Shown: positions 16,445 to 24,171 of the stretch, piece after piece | Numbering within the stretch: position 1 is the stretch's first letter | How the letters are laid out: the number at the start of each line of letters is the position of its first letter | Source: Gp6-AA45 sp035652075 | GTDB lineage: Bacteria > Acidobacteriota > Vicinamibacteria > Vicinamibacterales > CAVVIG01 | Assembly: GCA_035652075.1 (NCBI GenBank) | Contig: DASREL010000159.1 | Span: forward strand, 3,162-67,161 | DNA: 64,000 bases | Direction: 5' to 3' | Translations under genes and position numbers: made by a program | The notes under the pieces: model-generated | Seen by the model: the letters and a program-made list of their open reading frames with translations, nothing else | Told to the model about the DNA's origin: nothing | Databases searched by the model: none

Positions 16445-17560
16445 TCAGCACTCCTGGTCCACGCCGACGCCTAAAACCGCTTCTGCGCGCGAGTGATGAT
16501 GCACGCCGGGATGCAGCGCGACCTTCAGCACGCCGTCGCGCTGATGGCTGAAGAGATCGAACGCCCGTTCGATATCGTCGAGCGCGAAATGGTGCGTCAC
16601 CAGCGACGACAGGTCGACGCGGCGATGCTCGATCATCGCCATCAGCCGCCGCATCCGCTCTTTTCCGCCCGGGCACAGCGTTGTGACGATCTTCTGATCG
16701 CCGAGTCCGGCATAGAGCGCCTGATAGGGCGCGACGACCTTGCCCGAATACACGCCGAGGCTCGACAGCGTGCCTCCGGGCCGAATGGCGCGCAGCGCGT
16801 TCTCGAACGTCTCCTGCCTGCCGAGCGCCTCGATCGCGACATCGACGCCGCGACCGTCAGTCAGACGTTTGATCTCGGCGACGGGATCGCCGTCCGTCGC
16901 GCTGAGCGTGACCGTCGCGCCGAATCGGCGCGCGACCTCGAGCCGGTCTCGAGACGGGTCGATCGCGACGATGAGCGACGCGCCTTTCAGCTTTGCGCCG
17001 AGCGTCGCGCACAATCCGATCGGCCCCTGCGCGAACACGGCGACGCTGTCTCCCACTTTGACGTTGCCGCTCTCGGCGCCCGACAGGCCGGTTGAGAAGA
17101 TGTCCGGGCACAGCATCACGTCCTCGTCTGCGAGGCCGCGCGGAATCGGCGCGAGGTTCGCCTTCGCATCCGGCACGAGCAGATACTCCGCCCAGGCGCC
17201 ATTGATGGTGTTGCCGAACTTCCACCCGCCCAATGCACCGCCGCACTGCGAGTGCGATCCGTTCAGACAGTAGAAGCACTGTCCGCACGGCGTGATCGCG
17301 CCCACGATCACGCGCTGCCCGACGGTGTAGAGATCGTCGAGCCCGGCTCCGAGCTCGTCGATCACACCAACGGGTTCGTGACCGAGGATCAGCCCGGGTT
17401 TGACCGGGTATTCGCCGCGCACGATGTGCACGTCGGTGCCACAGATGGTGGTGGTGGTGACGCGAATGACCGCCTCGCCCGCTTTCGGACGCGGACGGAG
17501 AACTTCCTCAACAGCAATGCGGTCCGTGCCCTTGAACACGACCGCTTTCATCGTTTTCAT
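16445..17560 (-). CDS. Zinc-dependent alcohol dehydrogenase (MDR family)
   Basis: 371 residues. Catalytic zinc site CGTDVH...GHE (CGTD about residue 42, GHEPVG about 62) and structural-zinc loop CGQCFYCLNGSHSQC. VFAQGPIGLCATLGAK is the nucleotide-binding Rossmann motif, followed by AIDPSRDRL, suggesting NAD(P) use. It resembles isopropanol/threonine dehydrogenase-type enzymes; the substrate is unknown. ATG 17560 has GGAG 8-9 bases upstream; ATG 17551 is an alternative. Divergent from the amidohydrolase gene. Confidence 0.92.
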   Translation of the reverse strand: MKTMKAVVFKGTDRIAVEEVLRPRPKAGEAVIRVTTTTICGTDVHIVRGEYPVKPGLILGHEPVGVIDELGAGLDDLYTVGQRVIVGAITPCGQCFYCLNGSHSQCGGALGGWKFGNTINGAWAEYLLVPDAKANLAPIPRGLADEDVMLCPDIFSTGLSGAESGNVKVGDSVAVFAQGPIGLCATLGAKLKGASLIVAIDPSRDRLEVARRFGATVTLSATDGDPVAEIKRLTDGRGVDVAIEALGRQETFENALRAIRPGGTLSSLGVYSGKVVAPYQALYAGLGDQKIVTTLCPGGKERMRRLMAMIEHRRVDLSSLVTHHFALDDIERAFDLFSHQRDGVLKVALHPGVHHHSRAEAVLGVGVDQEC

Positions 17561-17580
17561 ACAAGAACTCCGCGGGGGCC

Positions 17581-17625
17581 GGTGCGAGGTGCGACGTGCG
17601 GGGTGCGAGGTGCACCTGGTGCCGG
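17581..17625. repeat. GGTGCG-type degenerate array upstream of the dehydrogenase
   Basis: Repeated GGTGCGA/GGTGCGACGTGCGG units within the 342-base divergent gap 17561-17902. The remainder of the gap contains a -10-like hexamer near 17854 and nothing else that I recognise. Confidence 0.5.
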
Positions 17626-17853
17626 ATGCACACGCGTAGGGTGCATGAACCGCGCCTGGATAAATGACGGCTTTTCGGGACCGCGATACGGGCGATCGCA
17701 CTCGCAAGCGCCCGTTACGGATGCGATGGCGTTTCAATCCACATCTCGAGCTCGCCGCGCGCCGGAATGTCCGCGAGCACGGAAGTGAACCTCGCCATCG
17801 ATCGATCCATGTAAATGCACGACAGGAGACATCGTCCGCGCGACGCTCACCGC

Positions 17854-17859
17854 TATAAT
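17854..17859 (+). promoter_or_regulatory. -10-like hexamer upstream of the amidohydrolase
   Basis: TATAAT lies 44 bases before the ATG at 17903 in otherwise GC-rich DNA. No convincing -35 is visible 17 bases upstream, so this is a tentative housekeeping promoter. Confidence 0.4.
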
Positions 17860-17902
17860 CCCTGCCACTTGTCCCTCACTCCCGGTTTCGGGTGGTTCTG
17901 AT

Positions 17903-19282
17903 ATGCATTCTGGCAAGCGGTTCATTCGCTCAGGAGTCTGGCGCGCAGTCGCGCTGACATCGGTGACGACGCTTGTCGTCGCCACCGGAACAACTCTGTC
18001 CCAGACGCCGAGACGCGTCGCCCTGGTAGGCGGCCAACTGCTGACCGGGTTCGAGGTCCCTCCGATCCACCACGCCGCGATCGTGACTGAGGGCAACACA
18101 ATCGTCGCGGCCGGGCCGAGTTCCGAGGTGACGATTCCTGGCGACGCCCAGGTCGTGGACACGAGCGGTCGGACGATGATGCCCGGTCTGATCGAGACGC
18201 ACGCGCATCTCGTAACGCTCGGTCACGGCGACTACACGGCGTGGTTCCCGTGGATCGCCGCGCACGGCGGCGACAAGAAGATGACGCAGGTGATGGAGAC
18301 CGCGGCGAAAGAGCTGCTGTGGGCGGGCGTCACGACCGCCGTCGATCTCGGAGCTCCCCTTTCGCCCAGCCTCTCGATCCGCGATCGCATCAACAAAGGC
18401 GAAATCGTCGGTCCGCACATGCTGATGAGCGGTCCCTGGATCTCGCGCGACCAGCGCGGCCCGATGCAGGACGGCTTCGGGGGCGTGAACATCACGACAC
18501 CCGCCGAAGCAGCGGCGCAGGTTGAGCGGCTGGCGGCGGCGGGTGTCGATACCATCAAAGCGCACGCCGGCCTGACGCTCGATGACTACAAGGCCATCGT
18601 GAAGGCGGCGCATGCGCACGGGTTGAAGGTCCAGGCGCACGTGTACGCCGAGCGCGACACCCGCAACGCGCTCGAGGGCGGCATCGACATTCTCACGCAC
18701 GTGGGATCCGCCGGCACGGCGCCGCCCTACAGCGCCGAGCTGATTCGCGATATCGTCAACGCGGGCCGGCCCGTCGTGGTGACTGCTGCGCATCGCAGCT
18801 GGATCTATCCCGACACCGCAGCGTTTCCGGAGCGGTTACAGAACCCGATCCTGAAGCAGCTTTACCCGCCCGACGTTTACGAAGAGGTGCAGCACTCGCT
18901 GAAGAACTGGTGGGCGCTCGCCTACTTCGCGCGAACCGATCGCGAGATGTCGTATCGCGAACGTGGCGTCAAGCAGTTCATCGAATCGGGCGCCGTGATG
19001 GGCATGGGCACTGACAGCGGAACGCCGATGAACTTCCACAGTGAAGCGCTGTGGCGGGAAATCAAGGTGCACGTCGACATGGGCATGACGCCGTCGCGCG
19101 CCATTGGAGCGGCGACGCGCGTCAACGCTCAGATCATCGGCAGGGGTCGGGAAACCGGCACCATCGAGCCGGGTAAACACGCCGACATCATTGTCGTCGA
19201 CGGCAATCCGTTATTCGACATCGTTGCGCTGTCGCGCGTCGAAATGGTTATGAAGGACGGCGTGATCTATGGTCACCGTTGA
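17903..19282 (+). CDS. Secreted metal-dependent amidohydrolase (imidazolonepropionase/prolidase-like)
   Basis: 459 residues. A basic N-terminus and hydrophobic stretch (VALTSVTTLVVATGTTLS) form a signal peptide. METAL motifs: PGLIETHAHL (HxH), KAHAGLTL (Lys position), KVQAHVYAE and ILTHVGSAG (His ligands), and MGTDSGTPM (Asp). The C-terminal EPGKHADIIVVDGNPL is the standard end of the amidohydrolase barrel. Substrate unknown; this subfamily often cleaves Xaa-Pro dipeptides or cyclic amides. It overlaps the next membrane-protein gene by 14 bases. Confidence 0.92.
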   Translation: MHSGKRFIRSGVWRAVALTSVTTLVVATGTTLSQTPRRVALVGGQLLTGFEVPPIHHAAIVTEGNTIVAAGPSSEVTIPGDAQVVDTSGRTMMPGLIETHAHLVTLGHGDYTAWFPWIAAHGGDKKMTQVMETAAKELLWAGVTTAVDLGAPLSPSLSIRDRINKGEIVGPHMLMSGPWISRDQRGPMQDGFGGVNITTPAEAAAQVERLAAAGVDTIKAHAGLTLDDYKAIVKAAHAHGLKVQAHVYAERDTRNALEGGIDILTHVGSAGTAPPYSAELIRDIVNAGRPVVVTAAHRSWIYPDTAAFPERLQNPILKQLYPPDVYEEVQHSLKNWWALAYFARTDREMSYRERGVKQFIESGAVMGMGTDSGTPMNFHSEALWREIKVHVDMGMTPSRAIGAATRVNAQIIGRGRETGTIEPGKHADIIVVDGNPLFDIVALSRVEMVMKDGVIYGHR

Positions 19283-20003
19283 CGCTCCTGTCGTACGAAC
19301 GCGGCCGAATCAGCGATCGATCGACCGTGCGTTTTATGTCGGGATGGCCGTCGCGGCGGTCGTAACGGTGTTCGTCGGCTTTGCGCAGACGTACTTTCTG
19401 CGCCCGCACTTCGTGTCGCAGCCACTGCCGCTGTACCTCCATGTTCACGGCCTCGTCTTTACGGCATGGATCGCCGTGTTCGTTGCACAGACGGCGTTGG
19501 TTGCGGCGCGCCGCGTGGACATACACCGTCGTCTCGGCTGGGCAGGCGTCGCCGTCGGCGCGCTGATGGTCATCATGGCGGTCACGGCTGGGATTCTGTC
19601 GGGACGGCGCGACGTTGCGGCGGGCCACGAGGATGCCGCCTTGAGTTTTCTGACGACCCCGTTCTTCGACATCGGCGTGTTCCTCGTCCTGACGACGGCC
19701 GCGGTCCGCTATCGCCGCGAGCCCGAAATGCACAAGCGGCTCATGCTCCTGGCCACGATCAACATTCTCGACGCGCCGATTTCTCGCTGGCCGCTGGCCA
19801 TCATGAGCACGTTGCCGTGGCTGTACGTCCTCGTGACCGACGTGTTCGTGGTGATCGCCATCGTCTACGACCTCGCATGGCGGCGGCGCGTCCATCCTGC
19901 GTACGTGTGGGGGGGAATGTTGATGCTGGTGGGCCAGTTTTCACGTGACGTGATCGGGCAGACCGCTGCGTGGCACTGGTTCGCGCGGTTGCTCATCGGC
20001 TGA
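19269..20003 (+). CDS. Multi-pass membrane protein of unknown function
   Basis: 244 residues with about six or seven hydrophobic segments. LPLYLHVHGLVFTAWIAVFVAQ and EMHKRLMLLATINILDAPISR look like the His-containing helices of a conserved family of DUF2306-like proteins, which may bind haem, but I cannot confirm this. The start lies inside the amidohydrolase end, so the two genes are coupled. No catalytic motif is visible. Confidence 0.8.
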   Translation: MVTVDAPVVRTRPNQRSIDRAFYVGMAVAAVVTVFVGFAQTYFLRPHFVSQPLPLYLHVHGLVFTAWIAVFVAQTALVAARRVDIHRRLGWAGVAVGALMVIMAVTAGILSGRRDVAAGHEDAALSFLTTPFFDIGVFLVLTTAAVRYRREPEMHKRLMLLATINILDAPISRWPLAIMSTLPWLYVLVTDVFVVIAIVYDLAWRRRVHPAYVWGGMLMLVGQFSRDVIGQTAAWHWFARLLIG

Positions 20004-20050
20004 GCCGCATCCTCCTATTGAACGCAGACGCAGACGATCGCGGCAACAGA

Positions 20051-20085
20051 ATGCAAATTGCCAAACGGGATTTAGCAATTTGCAT
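20051..20085. terminator. Inverted repeat between convergent genes
   Basis: ATGCAAATTGC and GCAATTTGCAT are perfect 11-base arms around a 13-base loop in the 109-base gap between convergent genes. The AT-rich content is unlike its surroundings, and TTTTGC follows on the plus strand. It probably ends transcription from both sides. Confidence 0.55.
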
Positions 20086-20112
20086 TTTGCATTCAGCACT
20101 TCCAGTTCTTTG

Positions 20113-20562
20113 TCAGTTCCGCTCGGTCCCGCGCTGCAGCGGAAGGTGGTTCACGCCGCAGCCGTCGATGCCGTCGTCGCCGGTCCACTTCGGCGTGCCG
20201 TCGGCGTTACGCGCGACGAGGAGGCTCTCGCCTTTCTGGACCGACTTTGCCCAGATCGAGACGTTGCCGTCGACCGTCACCTTCGAGCCGATGATCGTGA
20301 CTTTGTCGTCGGCAAAGAACCAGAAGTTCTGCATCCCGACGTACATCGCCGGCGCGAGGTGCACGCTGACGATCTTGCCGTCGTCCTGCTTCAAGTCGAA
20401 GTGGACGCCGACGCTGCCGTCCGCAGCCGGGAAGCTGACGACGGTCTTGATCGAGCCGGCGAACGTTTTCTCGGTTGCGCGGTCGTACTTGGTGCCGGTT
20501 TGCGCGCCGAGAAACACCGATGACACGACGATGAGGACGCCGCTAATGAACTGGCGAGTCAT
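20113..20562 (-). CDS. Small secreted protein of unknown function
   Basis: 149 residues. AGGAGG lies 8 bases before ATG 20562. A signal peptide (MTRQFISGVLIVVSSVFLGA) is followed by alternating beta strands (FAGSIKTVVSF, VGVHFDL, IVSVHLAPAMYVG, DDKVTIIGSKVTV, SIWAKSVQKGESLLV), suggesting a small OB-like barrel. A single late Cys (DGIDGCGV) is present. It overlaps the radical SAM gene by 20 bases and is the last gene of the feo operon. I do not recognise the family. Confidence 0.75.
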   Translation of the reverse strand: MTRQFISGVLIVVSSVFLGAQTGTKYDRATEKTFAGSIKTVVSFPAADGSVGVHFDLKQDDGKIVSVHLAPAMYVGMQNFWFFADDKVTIIGSKVTVDGNVSIWAKSVQKGESLLVARNADGTPKWTGDDGIDGCGVNHLPLQRGTERN

Positions 20563-21709
20563 GACGAACCTCCTGAAGGCGGACGACTTTTGAATCGAGA
20601 TCGGGACGATAGGTGCAGAACGGTTCTTCGGCGAGAAACGAGCCGGTCGCCGCATACGCGCGCGCACGGCAGCCGCCGCAGATGGAGATGTACCGGCAGT
20701 CGCCGCACTTTCCTTCGTACGCTTCGGGATTGCGGAGCTGCCGGAACATGTCCGAGTTGTTCCAGATGTCGGCGAACCGCTGCACGTTCGTGTCGCCGGC
20801 GCTGACCGGGAGATAGCCGCACGGGTAGACGCGGCCTTCGTTCGACACGAAGCAGACGCTCGTCCCCGCGAGGCAGCCGCGCGTCATCGCCGACAGCGCC
20901 TGGTGGCCACCAGGGTGTCCCATCATTTGCGGCGCGGCCTTCGCCTTGGTTCCCGGAGCGATGAACGTGCCGCTGAAGTCGCCTTGGGCGCGTTCGTTTT
21001 CGAGGCGCTGCGCGCGGATGCGGTAATAGTGCGGCGCGCACGTCGCCTTGAGATCCAGCGGGCAATCCTTCGACTGGGCGTCGAACCATCGGAGCACGCG
21101 CTCGTACTCGTCGGCCGGCAGCATTTCGGTCGGCGCGATCTCGAGCCCGCAGCCGACCGGCACGAGCATGAACAGATGCAGCGCGTCGGCCTCGTGCTTC
21201 AGCGCGAGGTCGAGCAGTTGATCGATCTCGTGCACGTTGTGCTTGGCGATCGTCGAGTTGATCTGTATCGACACACCCTCGGCGCGCAGATTCCGAATCC
21301 CGCGCAGCGCCAGCGCGTGCGAGCCCGGCAGTCCCCGAAAGCGATTGTGCGTCGCTTCGGTCGCCGCATCGATGCTGATCGCGACCCGCGAGAACCCCGC
21401 GTCCGCGATCTTCGCCGCGACCTTCTCGGTGACGAGTGTGCCGTTGGTCGCGAGCGCCATCCGGAAGCCGCTCTCGACACCGTACTGTCCGATGTCAAAG
21501 AGATCGGGACGGAACAGCGGCTCGCCGCCCGACAGCACCATCACCGGTTTCGCGACTTCGGCGATCGCGTCGATCAGATCGAGCGCGCGATTCGTGTTCA
21601 GCTCGGTCGGACCGACTTTGCGCTGGGGCACGGCGCGGCAGTGCTTGCACGTGAGGTTGCACGCTTTCGTCGTTTCCCAGAACACCAGGCGCAGTGATGG
21701 CGTGATCAT
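20543..21709 (-). CDS. Radical SAM/SPASM protein (AhbD/NirJ/PqqE-like)
   Basis: 388 residues. TTKACNLTCKHCRA contains the CxxxCxxC cluster; GGEPLF and ISIDAATEATHNRFRG follow the family pattern. The C-terminal SPASM region has CLAGTSVC, PCGYLP, CGDCRYISICGGCRARAYA and a final Cys, enough for auxiliary 4Fe-4S clusters. AhbC/AhbD of the alternative haem pathway and NirJ share this layout, as do peptide-modifying enzymes. The genes next to it are feoA/feoB and a small secreted protein, so it may need Fe(II) or modify that protein; neither is shown. Confidence 0.88.
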   Translation of the reverse strand: MITPSLRLVFWETTKACNLTCKHCRAVPQRKVGPTELNTNRALDLIDAIAEVAKPVMVLSGGEPLFRPDLFDIGQYGVESGFRMALATNGTLVTEKVAAKIADAGFSRVAISIDAATEATHNRFRGLPGSHALALRGIRNLRAEGVSIQINSTIAKHNVHEIDQLLDLALKHEADALHLFMLVPVGCGLEIAPTEMLPADEYERVLRWFDAQSKDCPLDLKATCAPHYYRIRAQRLENERAQGDFSGTFIAPGTKAKAAPQMMGHPGGHQALSAMTRGCLAGTSVCFVSNEGRVYPCGYLPVSAGDTNVQRFADIWNNSDMFRQLRNPEAYEGKCGDCRYISICGGCRARAYAATGSFLAEEPFCTYRPDLDSKVVRLQEVRHDSPVH

Positions 21710-21723
21710 GACCCGCGTCTCCT

Positions 21724-21981
21724 CTAGATGGGTCGCACGAGAATGGCGGCGGCCACTCCGCGTTCGACGGCGAGTTCCGTCTGATCGCAGAGAAAGACGA
21801 CGCCGGGAAATGTCTGCAGCACGGTGACGCTGGCGCCGGGCGTCACGCCCAGCGCCAGCAGGCGATCCGTTCGCCCCCCCGCGTGCGAACGGATCTCGAC
21901 GATCGTGCCGACGGCGCCCTCGGCCATCGATGCCAACGCGCGGACGCCGTTAGAACTGAACACCAAACGTACGGAGCACAT
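21724..21981 (-). CDS. feoA: FeoA-like SH3-domain protein
   Basis: Up to 85 residues. EGAVGTIVEIRSHAGGRTDRLLALGVTPGASVTVLQ is the FeoA SH3-like core (shown by GTIVEI, RLLALGVTPG and VAAAILV at the end). The first ATG, at 21981, lies 32 bases inside feoB. A GTG at 21963 would give a length closer to typical FeoA (about 75-80 residues). FeoA regulates or stabilises FeoB. Confidence 0.88.
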   Translation of the reverse strand: MCSVRLVFSSNGVRALASMAEGAVGTIVEIRSHAGGRTDRLLALGVTPGASVTVLQTFPGVVFLCDQTELAVERGVAAAILVRPI

Positions 21982-23743
21982 AGTTCAACCCCGCCCCCGT
22001 GAGAATTGCGACTGGCGTGATGACGCCGATGATCGCCAGGCCAGTCTTCAGTCCGCGCTCGCGGACCATCATCAGGAAGTTCGCGACGCACGGGACGAAC
22101 AGCGTCATCACGGTCAACGCGACGACCGCCTGCACGCCGGTCAACTGTCCGCTGTGCGCGAGCTGGAAGAGGCCCGCGGCGCCGTAATCGCGGCGCAGGA
22201 AGCCCATCACGAGAATCTGGGCGGTTGATGCCGGCAACCCGAGAAGCCCAGTCACGATGGGACGTCCTGCCGCCGCGATCCAGACCAGGGCGCCGATCCG
22301 ATCGAGGACGAACAACAGCGCGGTGCCGACGAGAAAGAGCGGCACCGCTTCGCCGAGATACCACCAGACCCGCAGGCGCGTCTTGGTGAGGAGGTTGCCA
22401 AGACGCGGCCAGCGGATTGGTGGTAGTTCGAGAATGAATTCAGACCGTTCGCCTTTGAGAACGCGGGCCGCCAGCCATCCGACCAGGATCATCTGGCCGA
22501 GGACGACGGCGAAGAGCGTCGCGAGCGCGGCGAACGAGATGCCGCCGAGGATGCCCATGATCGTCGCGAGCTGCGCCGAGCACGGAATGCCGAGCGCGAG
22601 CAGCAGGATCGCAATCAACCGCTCCTTCGGCGTGCCCAGAATCCTCGTCGTCATGGTCGCCATCGTGTCGCAGCCGAGCCCGAGCACCATCGGGAGCACC
22701 GCTTTGCCGTTGAGGCCCATGATGCGGAAGATCCGATCGCAGAAGATCGCGAGGCGTGGGATGTACCCGCTGTCTTCGAGGAAGCCGAACATCAGGAAAA
22801 ACGTGGCGACTACCGGCAGCACGATCGCGATCGAGTAGGTCATCCCCATCGTGATGAGTCCGTACTCGCCGACCAGGAATTCACGGATGAGTGGAACCGG
22901 TATGAAACGGTCGACGAGCCAGACCGATGCGGGGTTGATCGCCTTGCCGAACAGGCCGTCTTCGAGCAGCTTGACCAGCGTCTGCGCGCCGAAGACGCCG
23001 ACGAACAGGTAGAGCGCGTAGAGCACCACGAGCAGAATCGGCAGCCCCGTCAACGGCCGACGCGTCGCGCGCGCCATGGCTTCCTGGACATAAGCCAGGG
23101 AAAGCGCACTGACACGGCGAACGCGGTCGGTCAGTTGATGGGCCCAAACCACTCGATCGTTGGTCGTCGCGTGGACCGGCACATGAGGCCGGGCCGCTCG
23201 ACCGAGCGCATCGCGCAGTTCGGAAAATCCGCGGCCTTCGACCGCGACCATTTCGATAACGGGAATCCCAAGTTCCTCGGCGAGTGCCTGCGCGTCGATC
23301 GAGATGCCGCGCGCGAAGGCTTCGTCCACCATGTTCAACGCCAGGATCATCGGCTTGCCGAAGACGGCGATCTGGCTCGTCAGCATCAGCGCGCGGCGGA
23401 TATTGCGAGCGTCGGCGACCTGGACGACGAGGTCCGCGTCGCCGTTGCTGATGACGTCGCGCGTGATGCGCTCGTCTTCGCTGATCGTCCCGTCGAGCGC
23501 GTTCACGCCCGGCGTATCGATCACGTCGCAGACCTCCGCGCCGACGAGGGCGCGTCCTTTCGTGATCGCGACGGTCGTCCCCGGGTAGTTCGAAACGGTG
23601 ACGTAGCGTCCCGTCAGGCGGCCGAAGACGACGCTCTTCCCCACATTCGGTTGGCCGACGAGCGCGACGCGCAGCGGGTGCGAGCGCAGTGTCAGCACCT
23701 TGGGTTGCGCGGCCGCTTGTTCGCGAACGACGTGACAGGACAT
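21950..23743 (-). CDS. feoB: FeoB ferrous iron transporter
   Basis: 597 residues. The cytoplasmic G domain has GQPNVGKS (G1), NYPGTTV (G2), DTPG (G3) and NMVD (G4). The membrane domain has the two Gate-type repeats with the conserved LGLGCDTMATMTTR and GIPCSAQLATI cysteines. It is shorter than E. coli FeoB because the C-terminal tail is absent. ATG 23743 gives only a very short leader from the predicted promoter; GTG 23698 (MLTLRSHPLRVALVG) is an alternative start. Confidence 0.96.
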   Translation of the reverse strand: MSCHVVREQAAAQPKVLTLRSHPLRVALVGQPNVGKSVVFGRLTGRYVTVSNYPGTTVAITKGRALVGAEVCDVIDTPGVNALDGTISEDERITRDVISNGDADLVVQVADARNIRRALMLTSQIAVFGKPMILALNMVDEAFARGISIDAQALAEELGIPVIEMVAVEGRGFSELRDALGRAARPHVPVHATTNDRVVWAHQLTDRVRRVSALSLAYVQEAMARATRRPLTGLPILLVVLYALYLFVGVFGAQTLVKLLEDGLFGKAINPASVWLVDRFIPVPLIREFLVGEYGLITMGMTYSIAIVLPVVATFFLMFGFLEDSGYIPRLAIFCDRIFRIMGLNGKAVLPMVLGLGCDTMATMTTRILGTPKERLIAILLLALGIPCSAQLATIMGILGGISFAALATLFAVVLGQMILVGWLAARVLKGERSEFILELPPIRWPRLGNLLTKTRLRVWWYLGEAVPLFLVGTALLFVLDRIGALVWIAAAGRPIVTGLLGLPASTAQILVMGFLRRDYGAAGLFQLAHSGQLTGVQAVVALTVMTLFVPCVANFLMMVRERGLKTGLAIIGVITPVAILTGAGLNYVLRTFGVQF

Positions 23744-23760
23744 GTGTGCCCGCTACTAAG

Positions 23761-23774
23761 GCAACCGGTGTGCC
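23761..23774 (-). promoter_or_regulatory. sigma-54-type -24/-12 promoter upstream of feoB
   Basis: Minus-strand GGCACACCGGTTGC has the exact GGCA-N6-TTGC core and the fullest -24 (GGCAC) of the four in this window. The predicted start near 23749 lies only about 6 bases before ATG 23743, so either feoB uses a downstream start or the promoter is not functional. Confidence 0.45.
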
Positions 23775-23880
23775 GAGGTGGAATCCGGTGATTTGCTAGG
23801 AAAAGCGACGAATCGCACGCGCGAGGTTCGTTTTGACCGGGGGAAATTCCCGCAGGCGTCGGGAAAAACCAAAAGCGACC

Positions 23881-24037
23881 GCAGAATTCGCAGAATCCGC
23901 AGAAGAACGCCAGCAACCACAGAATTCACGGAACACACAGAAGCGGTTCGCGGGGCCTGCGGTGAATCGTGAGGTGGACGTGCGAAGCGCCGTGTGCTCC
24001 GACGTCTGGTGTTCCGTGTCTTCCGTGCGTTCCGTGG
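23881..24037. repeat. Degenerate CAGAATTCG / CACGGAA arrays with an inverted copy
   Basis: Within the 428-base gap 23744-24171, positions 23881-23905 hold CAGAATYCG units and 23917-23942 hold CACAGAATTCACGGAACACA-type units. Positions 24010-24037 hold TTCCGTGT units that are close to the reverse complement of the second array, so a long imperfect hairpin with a roughly 67-base spacer can form. No gene is seen in the gap. Confidence 0.55.
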
Positions 24038-24098
24038 TAGCGTCAAAACAAACGAGCGCCCGGTCGACGGTGCGGAGGGAGGACCGTCAGCCGGGCGC
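24037..24098 (-). terminator. Strong rho-independent terminator of the cytochrome operon
   Basis: GCGCCCGG...GACGGT and ACCGTC...CCGGGCGC pair over about 16 positions (one wobble, one mismatch) around an 11-base loop (24056-24098). On the minus strand the stem is followed by TCGTTTGTTTTGACG, a T-rich tract. It lies 74 bases after the porin stop and before feoB, so it separates the two operons. Confidence 0.75.
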
Positions 24099-24102
24099 CT
24101 GT

Positions 24103-24123
24103 GGGCTCCGTAGCGCGGAGCCC
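24103..24123. repeat. Palindrome GGGCTCCG-TAGCG-CGGAGCCC
   Basis: 8-base perfect arms around a 5-base loop, next to the operon terminator. The TAGCGC text also precedes the palindrome at 10071, suggesting a REP-like family with variable stems. Confidence 0.5.
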
Positions 24124-24124
24124 C

Positions 24125-24170
24125 ACTTCAGACTTCGTCGTACTTCGTACTTCTTACTTCGTACTTCCTA
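24125..24170. repeat. GTACTTC tandem array adjoining the porin stop
   Basis: Five or six degenerate 7-8-base units (ACTTCGT/GTACTTC) end one base before the porin stop codon region. No coding content is seen. Confidence 0.6.
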
Positions 24171-24171
24171 C

